From the NCBI GenBank assembly GCA_900754955.1, contig CAAEEV010000210.1, positions 1 through 10,911 of the forward strand: a DNA stretch of 10,911 nt. Direction: 5' to 3'. Below the pieces are notes generated by a model. That model worked only from the letters and a program-made list of their open reading frames with translations, was not told the DNA's origin and did no database searches. The translations under genes were made by a program, and so were the position numbers. Below are positions 1 through 5,135 of the stretch, piece by piece. Source of the DNA: Eggerthellaceae bacterium (lineage in GTDB: Bacteria > Actinomycetota > Coriobacteriia > Coriobacteriales > Eggerthellaceae). Position 1 is the stretch's first letter; each line of letters begins with the position of its first letter.

Positions 1-11
1 AAAATAGGGTA

Positions 12-39
12 TTGCATCGCCGAATGCTTCCGCTATAAT
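12..39 (+). promoter_or_regulatory. Promoter of tRNA-Asn
   Basis: A TTGCAT -35 box (12-17) and a perfect TATAAT -10 box (34-39) are separated by 16 bases. Transcription would start near 46, giving a 5' leader of about 35 bases before the tRNA at 81. Nothing else in this short stretch could be the target, so the assignment to the tRNA is secure if the promoter is real. Confidence 0.75.
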
Positions 40-80
40 ACTATCTTGCGCGTTGGGGCAGCAGCCCTGACAGCCGAAAT

Positions 81-155
81 TCCTCGGTAGCTCAACGGCA
101 GAGCATCCGGCTGTTAACCGGAGGGTTGTAGGTTCGAATCCTACCCGGGGAGCCA
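81..155 (+). tRNA. tRNA-Asn (anticodon GUU)
   Basis: A full cloverleaf can be drawn. The acceptor stem pairs 81-87 with 145-151, with one T-G pair. The anticodon stem 106-110/118-122 encloses a 7-base loop with anticodon GTT at 113-115, which reads AAC and AAU. The T arm GTAGG/CCTAC (128-132/140-144) encloses the standard TTCGAAT loop. The discriminator is G at 152 and CCA is encoded at 153-155. The gene has its own promoter just upstream and a terminator just downstream, so it is a single-gene unit. The tRNA 3' end is not repeated elsewhere in the window, so there is no evidence of an integrated island using it as an attachment site. Confidence 0.97.
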
Positions 156-163
156 GTAATCTT

Positions 164-200
164 ACAGGCCCGCATGGACACCATGCGGGCCTGTTTTCGT
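164..200 (+). terminator. Intrinsic terminator of tRNA-Asn
   Basis: A perfect 14-base-pair stem (164-177 with 181-194) with a 3-base ACA loop is followed by TTTTCGTTT. It begins nine bases after the encoded CCA and should stop tRNA-Asn transcription efficiently. Confidence 0.92.
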
Positions 201-210
201 TTGTAAAGCC

Positions 211-259
211 ATGCTTCGCGCCTGCTTGTCCGCAAGCACAGATCTTCGATCTGAAGCAT
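211..259. repeat. Nested inverted repeats, possible three-way junction
   Basis: An outer stem ATGCTT/AAGCAT (211-216/254-259) encloses two hairpins placed directly side by side. The first is TGCTTG-tccg-CAAGCA (223-238). The second is CAGATC-ttc-GATCTG (239-253). All pairs are Watson-Crick, so the fold is equally possible on either strand. It lies 11 bases after the tRNA-Asn terminator region. Its function is unknown; it could be a fragment of a structured RNA, a recombination site or chance. Confidence 0.4.
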
Positions 260-391
260 CAGACAACCGAGTTCGCCCTCTGCCTGAGTGAAAAGTCGGA
301 GCGGACAATCTTGGCCGATAACCTGACTACTCTCACTGGTGTTCCTGCTTTATCGCGCAAGCGCCAAACGATAGCGTTATGCCCGCTTACC

Positions 392-398
392 ACGCATG
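392..398 (+). repeat. Left copy of flanking direct repeat ACGCATG
   Basis: This 7-mer recurs at 605-611. Each copy is 7 bases from the outer end of the neighbouring inverted arm. With one mismatch the repeat extends to 9 bases (390-398 and 603-611). It is a candidate target-site duplication. Confidence 0.4.
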
Positions 399-405
399 CC
401 GTCGG

Positions 406-597
406 GCTCATTCCCGATTTTTCCAAAAAACAGGCGCTTTGTAACACTTGACCTTCGCAGATGCAGTATATGGAAATACATGGCTGCTCACGCAATGTTC
501 TGACCAGGCATTTTGCAATCCTTCGTTTTTTAGCGGACGGTATGCCGCATCTAACACGTTACAAAGCGCCCTTTATTCGGAAAAATCGGGAATTAGC
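406..597. mobile_element. MITE-like element with 40-base inverted ends
   Basis: The left arm 406-445 matches the reverse complement of 558-597 at 35 of 40 positions with no gaps. The inner 13 bases (433-445 and 558-570) are identical, as is the 15-base block at 410-424 and 580-594. The 112-base core between the arms encodes nothing I recognise. The 7-mer ACGCATG occurs at 392-398 and 605-611, exactly 7 bases outside each arm, which could be a target-site duplication around a 206-base element (399-604). Family knowledge: arms of 15-40 bases with 7-9 base duplications occur in several IS families, for example ISL3 or IS256. I cannot assign it to one. No transposase is present, so it would be non-autonomous. 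A long hairpin of other origin is the main alternative. Confidence 0.55.
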
Positions 598-604
598 TGA
601 ACCA

Positions 605-611
605 ACGCATG
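605..611 (+). repeat. Right copy of flanking direct repeat ACGCATG
   Basis: This is the partner of the copy at 392-398. Its spacing from the inverted arm (598-604, 7 bases) equals that on the left side (399-405, 7 bases). Confidence 0.4.
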
Positions 612-747
612 AAAGAAGCTTGCGGCGAGCGTTTAAACGCACGTAGAGAAGCGCGTTCCGCCGATCATCGGCATTTTGGCGTCCAGGCGCAGAGAGAGCG
701 TGCAGCGGGAGCGCAGTGCCTCCCGCCATCATGTCTCCTGTACGCAC

Positions 748-791
748 AAAAAAGGGCCCTGCAGCCGCATTTCCACGGCTGCAGGGCCCTT
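748..791 (-). terminator. Intrinsic terminator of sstT
   Basis: Read on the minus strand, a 16-base-pair stem (791-776 with 767-752) with an 8-base loop is followed by a run of six T (753-748); the last stem pairs use the first of these. It begins 37 bases after the sstT stop codon. It is one of the strongest terminators in the window. Confidence 0.92.
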
Positions 792-827
792 GTAGGTGAT
801 CGTCAGATCAGCTGCGCAGCAAACAGG

Positions 828-2144
828 CTAGGCGAGCGCCTGCTCCTGTTCCGCGGCGAGATCCTCGGGGGTCGGGGCGTCCTTGCCCATGTGGACCTCC
901 TTGCCCTCCTTGATCTGGCGGCGGTAGTCGGCCGTCGCGGTGAAGAGCACGTCGGAGGAGGAGTTGATGGCCGTCTCGCAGGAGTCCTGGATCACGCCGA
1001 TGATGAAGCCGATGGCCACGACCTGCATCGACACGTCGGCGCTGATGCCGATCAGCGAGCAGCACAGCGGGATGAGCAGCAGCGAGCCGCCGGCAACGCC
1101 CGAAGCGCCTGCAGCCGACACGGCGGCGAGCACGCACAGGATGACGCCGGTGACCGGGTCAACCGAGATGCCGAGCGTGTGCGCGGCCGTCATCGACATC
1201 ATGGTGATGGTCACGGCAGCGCCCGCCATGTTAATGGTGGAGCCGAGCGGGATGGACACGGAGTAAGTGTCCTTCTCGAGACCGAGCTTCTCGCACAGAT
1301 CGAGGTTTACCGGGATGTTCGCGGCGGAGCTGCGCATGAAGAAGGCGGTGATGCCAGAGTCCTTCAGGCAGCGGAACACGAGCGGGTAGGGGTTGCGGCG
1401 CGTGTACAGGAACACGATGAGCGGGTTCGACACGAACGCGATGACGGCCATGCAGAGCACGAGCGCGACGATGAGCTGGCCGTACTCGATGAAGATCTCC
1501 ATGCCGTTCTGGGAAACCGAGGTGTACACGAGGCCCATGATGCCGAAGGGGGCGAGCTGGATAACCCAGTGCACGACCTTGCCCATGGCGTCGGCCACGT
1601 TGCCGAACACGTTCTTGACGCTCTCGCTCGCGGCGCGCAGCGCGATGCCGAGTGCGACGGCCCACGCGAGAATGCCGATGAAGTTGGTGTTCATGAGGGC
1701 GTCGACGGGGTTCGACATGATGCTCAGAACGAGGTTGGAGAGCACGCTGCCGATGCCCTCGGGCGAGCTCTGCTCGACGTTCGGATCCTGGACGAGCGTT
1801 ACCTCGAGCGGGAATACGACGCTCGCGATGTACGCGATGACGGCCGCCACCACGGTGCTGATGATGTACAGCACGATGATGGTCTTCATGTTGCCCGCCG
1901 ACTTCGCGTTGGCGAGCGCGCTGATCACGAGGAAGAACACGAGGATCGGCGCAACGGCTTTCAGCGCATTGACGAACAGGGTGCCGAGCAGCACGATGAT
2001 GCTGTCGATGCTCGCAAGCACGCCGGCGCTGTGATCAACGTTGATCATGATCAGGGCGAGGATGACGCCGAGGACCATGCCCACGATGATGCGCTTGATC
2101 AGGCTCACCTCAGAGTATTTCTTAAGTACGTCTTTGACGGTCAT
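828..2144 (-). CDS. sstT: Serine/threonine:Na+ symporter
   Basis: This is a membrane transporter of the dicarboxylate/amino acid:cation symporter (DAACS) family that takes up serine and threonine with sodium. From the ATG at 2144 it has 438 residues, close to the 414 of E. coli SstT. The SstT signatures are plain: SSAANIPVN in re-entrant loop 1 (about 272-280), then the NMAGA segment of helix 7 (about 305-309), GASGVAGGS in loop 2 (about 346-354) and QDSCETAINSSSD (about 386-398). About eight hydrophobic helices precede a charged, acidic tail of some 30 residues. An in-frame ATG at 2159 would add five residues, but GGAGAAGG lies just upstream of the ATG at 2144, while the ATG at 2159 has only a weak AAGG. 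The gene has its own terminator and a long leader. Substrate specificity is inferred from the close match to SstT rather than to glutamate or dicarboxylate carriers. Confidence 0.95.
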   Translation of the reverse strand: MTVKDVLKKYSEVSLIKRIIVGMVLGVILALIMINVDHSAGVLASIDSIIVLLGTLFVNALKAVAPILVFFLVISALANAKSAGNMKTIIVLYIISTVVAAVIAYIASVVFPLEVTLVQDPNVEQSSPEGIGSVLSNLVLSIMSNPVDALMNTNFIGILAWAVALGIALRAASESVKNVFGNVADAMGKVVHWVIQLAPFGIMGLVYTSVSQNGMEIFIEYGQLIVALVLCMAVIAFVSNPLIVFLYTRRNPYPLVFRCLKDSGITAFFMRSSAANIPVNLDLCEKLGLEKDTYSVSIPLGSTINMAGAAVTITMMSMTAAHTLGISVDPVTGVILCVLAAVSAAGASGVAGGSLLLIPLCCSLIGISADVSMQVVAIGFIIGVIQDSCETAINSSSDVLFTATADYRRQIKEGKEVHMGKDAPTPEDLAAEQEQALA

Positions 2145-2531
2145 GCCGCCTTCTCCCATCTACCTTGCCTGCAGAAACCCATGCCCCGCGACGAAGAGGC
2201 GCTGTTCTAAGAAACCTCGGGCACGCGTTGCGCTTCATGCGTGCGAGGCACACCGCTTGCAGGTTTCTTACAACAGCCCGCTTTGCCAGACGGATCCGCT
2301 CGGAAAACCCGCGCAAGCGCTCTTTCGTTGCAGAACCCGTGAGGGCAATAGCGGCGATTTTAGCAGAACTGCACCGTTATGGAGGTTTTGCGTAGGAAAC
2401 GGGCGGGGTGCGGTACCAAGGACGCAGGCGAAAGGGGAGTCTCGGCGCGCGAACGGAACGGGAACGGCGGGGTCTCGCTGGACGTCTGACGCTAAACGCG
2501 CGGCGAACAGCATATATATGTAAGGGGAAAA
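2145..2531 (-). other. Long leader and gap upstream of sstT
   Basis: These 387 bases lie between sstT and tRNA-Leu, both on the minus strand. I see no gene here. The stretch contains a composite inverted repeat at 2208-2270. A possible -10 box TAAAAT (minus strand, 2362-2357) has no convincing -35 box. I found no intrinsic terminator after tRNA-Leu, so sstT could also receive read-through from the tRNA promoter. A perfect 10-mer palindrome CATATATATG lies at 2512-2521. Confidence 0.5.
2208..2270 (-). promoter_or_regulatory. Composite hairpin in the sstT leader
   Basis: TAAGAAACCT at 2208-2217 is the exact reverse complement of AGGTTTCTTA at 2261-2270. Nested inside, GCACGC (2221-2226) pairs with GCGTGC (2239-2244), and CCTC (2215-2218) pairs with GAGG (2245-2248) across a GG bulge. 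The CCT of the outer arm is shared by the two pairings, so they are partly exclusive. The fold lies 64-126 bases upstream of the sstT start and has no T run after it on the minus strand, so it is not a terminator. It may be a cis-regulatory RNA or a protein site; it matches no riboswitch I know. Confidence 0.4.
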
Positions 2532-2616
2532 TGGTGCGGGCGAAAGGACTTGAACCTTCACGAGTTTCCCCACCAGAACCTAAATCTGGCGCGTCTGCCA
2601 ATTCCGCCACGCCCGC
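2532..2616 (-). tRNA. tRNA-Leu (anticodon UAG)
   Basis: Read on the minus strand from 2616, the acceptor stem GCGGGCG pairs with CGCCCGC (2542-2536), followed by discriminator A (2535) and encoded CCA (2534-2532). The anticodon stem CCAGA/TCTGG encloses TTTAGGT, with anticodon TAG at 2582-2580, which reads CUA and, with wobble, other CUN codons. A long variable arm with the GGGGAAACTC segment marks it as a class II (Leu-type) tRNA. The T loop is GGTTCAAGTCC. It is transcribed towards sstT. A short T-rich run follows CCA but no hairpin terminator. Confidence 0.97.
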
Positions 2617-2650
2617 ACGAGCGATTAGGCCGATGCCTCGACAAGCGCCC

Positions 2651-2659
2651 ATGATAGCA
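2651..2659 (-). promoter_or_regulatory. Extended -10 promoter of tRNA-Leu
   Basis: On the minus strand TGC (2659-2657) precedes TATCAT (2656-2651), the TGn extended -10 pattern. No good -35 box is at 16-18 bases; TTGGCG is present at 15. Transcription would start near 2644, 28 bases before the tRNA. This promoter is divergent from that of tig. Confidence 0.5.
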
Positions 2660-2706
2660 GAAAGCCCCAGGCGCCAAAATACCCTGTAGCACCGAACATG
2701 CATATG

Positions 2707-2715
2707 TGCGATAAT
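2707..2715 (+). promoter_or_regulatory. Extended -10 promoter of tig
   Basis: TGC (2707-2709) followed by GATAAT (2710-2715) fits an extended -10 element with no clear -35 box. The start would be near 2722, leaving a leader of about 104 bases before the GTG at 2826. That leader contains an inverted repeat of about 8 pairs (2730-2737 with 2760-2767) of unknown role. The two divergent -10 elements of tRNA-Leu and tig are only some 50 bases apart. Confidence 0.45.
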
Positions 2716-2825
2716 TTCGCTTTAGTGTGCTTCCGTGCGTCTGCTGCGGTTTTGAGCAACGCGGAAGGCGCCTGGACGTGCATTGCGTGACACACGCGAC
2801 AACGGTACATGATGGAGGAATTTAC

Positions 2826-4241
2826 GTGGAAACTGCTATCGAAACCTTGGAGGGCAACAAGATCAAAGTGACCGTCACGGTTGATGCTGCGACCGTCGAC
2901 GCCCACATGAAGAAGACCTACAAGGAGTTTGCTCAAAAGTACAACTTCCCGGGATTCCGCAAGGGCAAGGCCCCGCGTCCGGTCATCGACCGCGCGCTCG
3001 GTGCGGAAACCGTTTTGGCCCAGGTGACCGAGGACGTCATCAACGACGCCTACCCCGAGGTCATCGAGTCTGAGAAGATCTATCCGGTCGGCAACCCCGA
3101 GTTCGACAACGACGGCTTCGTGGCTGCGGGCACCGACTTCACCTTCGCGTTCACCATCGGCACCAAGCCCGAGTTCGAGCTCACCTCCTACGAGCCCGTC
3201 GAGATCGAGATGCCGTTCGAGGGCGCAACCGACGCCGAGGTCGCCGAGCAGCTCGAGGCCATGCGCGAGCACTACGTGACCTACGAGGACGCGTCCGCCG
3301 CAACCAAGATCAAGCCTGAGAACAACGCCGAGCTCGCCATCAAGGCGACCGACGCCGACGGCAACGACATCGCCGCGCTTAGCAGCGAGTCTCGCCTGTT
3401 CGGCCCCGGCACGGGCATGTTCTCCGAGACCTTCGACGCCGAGATCCTCGGCATGAAGAAGGGCCAGACCAAGGAGTTCACCCTCGAGGTGCCCGCCGAC
3501 GAGGAGGCCGTGCTGCTCAAGGACCACGCCGGCAAGACGATCTCCTTCGAGGTCACCTGCATCGTGGTGAAGAAGAAGACGGTTCCCGAGCTGACCGACG
3601 AGTGGGCTCACGACACCATGGGCTTCGAGGATGCGGCCGACCTGCGCGAGAAGGTGCGCGAGTCCATCGCCTCCCAGAAGGCCGACCTCATGCCGCGCAT
3701 GAAGGAGAACGCCTGCGTGAGCGCGCTGCTCGAGCGCTTCGAGGGCGAGGTGCCGGCGGGCATGGCCGAGGACTACGAGGCCAGCCTGCTCCAGGAGTTC
3801 TTCGGTCAGCTGCAGCAGCAGGGTGTGACCTTCGACAACTACCTCATGCAGCAGGGCCTCTCCACCGACCAGTTCAAGGCCGATGTGAAGCGCCAGGCCG
3901 CCGACGAGGCGAAGCAGCAGCTCGCGCTTGAGGCGTGGGCCCGCAACAAGGGCATCGAGGCGACCGACGACGAGGTGACCGCCGAGTTCGTGAAGGCCGG
4001 TCTCGACGATCCCGCGGCGGTTGAGGCCGAGTGGCGCAAGAACGGCCGCCTCTACCTCATCCGCGAGGGTATCGTACGCTCCAAGGCGATGAAGGACGTC
4101 ATGGACACCGCCAAGGTGACCGAGGTCGACTACGCCGCCCAGGCTCAGGAGGAGAAGAAGGCCGCCAAGAAGTCTTCCACGAAGAAGAAGGCCGCCAAGA
4201 AGGACGAGGCCGCTGAGGCGACCGGGGAGAGCGCTGAGTAA
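2826..4241 (+). CDS. tig: Trigger factor, ribosome-bound chaperone and prolyl isomerase
   Basis: Trigger factor binds near the ribosomal exit tunnel, shields nascent chains and catalyses prolyl cis-trans isomerisation. The product has 471 residues, near the usual 430-480. The N-terminal ribosome-binding domain carries the signature GFRKGKAP at residues 43-50. An FKBP-type isomerase domain lies at about 150-250, and the helical C-terminal arms follow. The open frame continues upstream to an ATG at 2727, but the true start is the GTG at 2826: GGAGG lies 7 bases upstream, and the protein then begins ETAIETLEGNKIKV, as family members do. The last 40 residues form a tail rich in lysine and alanine (KKAAKKSSTKKKAAKK) ending in acidic residues; two 19-base direct repeats encode part of it. 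The gene precedes clpP and clpX, a common arrangement. Confidence 0.97.
   Translation: METAIETLEGNKIKVTVTVDAATVDAHMKKTYKEFAQKYNFPGFRKGKAPRPVIDRALGAETVLAQVTEDVINDAYPEVIESEKIYPVGNPEFDNDGFVAAGTDFTFAFTIGTKPEFELTSYEPVEIEMPFEGATDAEVAEQLEAMREHYVTYEDASAATKIKPENNAELAIKATDADGNDIAALSSESRLFGPGTGMFSETFDAEILGMKKGQTKEFTLEVPADEEAVLLKDHAGKTISFEVTCIVVKKKTVPELTDEWAHDTMGFEDAADLREKVRESIASQKADLMPRMKENACVSALLERFEGEVPAGMAEDYEASLLQEFFGQLQQQGVTFDNYLMQQGLSTDQFKADVKRQAADEAKQQLALEAWARNKGIEATDDEVTAEFVKAGLDDPAAVEAEWRKNGRLYLIREGIVRSKAMKDVMDTAKVTEVDYAAQAQEEKKAAKKSSTKKKAAKKDEAAEATGESAE
4154..4202 (+). repeat. 19-base direct repeats encoding the trigger factor tail
   Basis: The 19-mer at 4154-4172 (GAAGAAGGCCGCCAAGAAG) recurs exactly at 4184-4202, in the same frame, 30 bases apart. 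It encodes the two KKAAKK blocks. The repeat probably arose by local duplication and may vary in copy number between strains. Confidence 0.8.
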
Positions 4242-4253
4242 CACGGCGCCGGC

Positions 4254-4360
4254 TGCGGCTGCAGGCCGCATCCTGACATAGACCGCCGCATGAGGCGGCG
4301 CACGCACGCGAAGGCTGCCGGCGGGCCATCCGCTCGGCGGCCTTCGCTGTGTACGTTTCT
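4254..4360 (+). terminator. Three hairpins between tig and clpP, the last terminator-like
   Basis: TGCGGC/GCCGCA (4254-4270) and CGCCGC/GCGGCG (4284-4300) are short hairpins with 5-base loops. The third is a 13-pair stem (4308-4320 with 4335-4347, one T-G pair) with a 14-base loop, followed only by a loose T-containing stretch (GTTTCTTG, 4355-4362). Together they may stop or slow transcription after tig, but the poor T run makes full termination doubtful. Confidence 0.55.
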
Positions 4361-4375
4361 TGTCCGTATCTTGCG

Positions 4376-4404
4376 TTCGTCCTCGCTCTATATCACTATA
4401 TAAC
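4376..4404 (+). promoter_or_regulatory. Possible clpP promoter
   Basis: TTCGTC (4376-4381) and TATAAC (4399-4404) are 17 bases apart. An overlapping TATATA at 4397-4402 is an alternative -10 box. This is the most AT-rich patch between tig and clpP. I see no CtsR, CIRCE or ClgR-type operator near it. Confidence 0.4.
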
Positions 4405-4419
4405 GTGGACTTTTGCGAA

Positions 4420-4433
4420 GGTCGTAACCGACC
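4420..4433 (+). promoter_or_regulatory. Palindrome in the clpP leader, possible operator
   Basis: GGTCG (4420-4424) and CGACC (4429-4433) form a 14-base palindrome with a TAAC centre. It lies 16 bases after the proposed -10 box, where a repressor could act. It is short and could be chance. Confidence 0.25.
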
Positions 4434-4457
4434 CACCTGTATTGAAAGTGAGGAACT

Positions 4458-5087
4458 ATGGGTTTCGAACGCGTGAGCAACGCACTTATCCCGTACGTCA
4501 TCGAGCAGTCGCCGCGGGGCGAGCGCAGCTACGACATCTACTCGCGCCTGCTCAACGATCGCATCGTGTTTCTCGGTGAACCGATCGACGATCACGTGGC
4601 CAACTCCGTGGTGGCGCAGCTGCTCCACCTTGAGAGCGCCGATCCCGAGAAGGACATCTCGCTCTACATCAACTCGCCGGGCGGCAGCGTGTCGGCGGGT
4701 CTGGCCATCTATGACACGATGCAATTCGTGAAGTGCGACGTGTCCACCATCTGCCTCGGCATGGCCGCCTCCATGGGCTCGGTGCTGCTCGCGGGCGGCA
4801 CGGCCGGCAAGCGCTTCATCCTGCCGAACGCCCAGGTGATGATCCACCAGCCGATGGGCGGCACGGGCGACGGCCACACCCAGCAGACCGACATCCAGAT
4901 CATGGCCGAGGAGATCAAGAAGACGCGTGATCGTCTCGAGGGCATTCTTGCCAAGCACTGCGGCAAGACCCCCGAGCAGCTGCATGCCGACTGCGAGCGC
5001 GACAACTGGCTTACCGCCGAGGAGGCGCTCGAGTACGGTCTCGTCGACAAGATCATCACGCATCACGGCGGCAAGGCCGAGGCGTAA
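4458..5087 (+). CDS. clpP: ATP-dependent Clp protease proteolytic subunit
   Basis: ClpP is the barrel-shaped cytoplasmic serine peptidase that degrades proteins fed to it by ClpX or ClpC. The product has 209 residues, the normal length. The catalytic triad is visible: Ser105 in GMAASMGS, His130 in MIHQP and Asp182 in ERDNW. The [12 protein letters not shown] oxyanion segment is near residues 66-76. The start ATG at 4458 follows GAGGA (4449-4453). It leads a probable clpP-clpX-valS transcript. Many actinobacteria carry two tandem clpP genes that form a mixed barrel; here there is only one at this locus, so either it forms a single-type barrel or a second copy lies elsewhere. Confidence 0.98.
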   Translation: MGFERVSNALIPYVIEQSPRGERSYDIYSRLLNDRIVFLGEPIDDHVANSVVAQLLHLESADPEKDISLYINSPGGSVSAGLAIYDTMQFVKCDVSTICLGMAASMGSVLLAGGTAGKRFILPNAQVMIHQPMGGTGDGHTQQTDIQIMAEEIKKTRDRLEGILAKHCGKTPEQLHADCERDNWLTAEEALEYGLVDKIITHHGGKAEA

Positions 5088-5135
5088 GCCCGCGCATCCC
5101 GCCCGATCATCCCGCGAACGACGAAACAGGAACAG

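Larger units (their letters stand above)
201..747. other. Long non-coding gap between tRNA-Asn and sstT
   Basis: About 550 bases lie between the 3' ends of tRNA-Asn (plus strand) and sstT (minus strand), so no promoter is needed here. Short open frames of 60-80 codons exist on both strands, but none has a good ribosome binding site or a protein sequence I recognise. By hand count, 421-600 holds about 80 G+C in 180 bases, clearly less than the flanking genes. The gap holds a possible three-way-junction fold (211-259), a large inverted-repeat element (406-597), and two short palindromes: a perfect 12-mer around GTTTAAAC at 629-640 and GCCGAT/ATCGGC at 660-672. The base composition and repeats suggest inserted DNA rather than a decayed local gene. 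Confidence 0.7.

Noticed and set aside
259..495. A 78-codon minus-strand open frame beside and into the inverted-repeat element
   Set aside because: It crosses the left arm of the repeat, has no convincing ribosome binding site and is not recognisable. I considered a transposase fragment but saw no catalytic motif.
81..600. tRNA-Asn as an attachment site of an integrated island
   Set aside because: No second copy of the tRNA 3' end and no integrase gene occur in the window. The inverted-repeat element lies too far from the tRNA and does not share its sequence.
461..646. A 61-codon plus-strand open frame through the inverted-repeat element
   Set aside because: It reads across the right arm and the flanking direct repeat, with no ribosome binding site and no known family. 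It is probably random.
609..2210. A 533-codon plus-strand open frame opposite sstT
   Set aside because: It has the antisense composition (His, Asp, Arg, Glu, Gly) expected opposite a GC-rich membrane protein. It overlaps the sstT terminator, and SstT itself is unmistakable.
2271..2531. A riboswitch or T-box upstream of sstT
   Set aside because: I saw none of the conserved T-box bases and no known ligand-binding motif. Only the hairpin at 2208-2270 stands out.
2727..2825. Longer trigger factor with a start at the ATG at 2727
   Set aside because: The extra 33 residues are unlike trigger factor, and the GTG at 2826 has an excellent ribosome binding site at the right distance. The ATG at 2727 lies about where transcription should begin.
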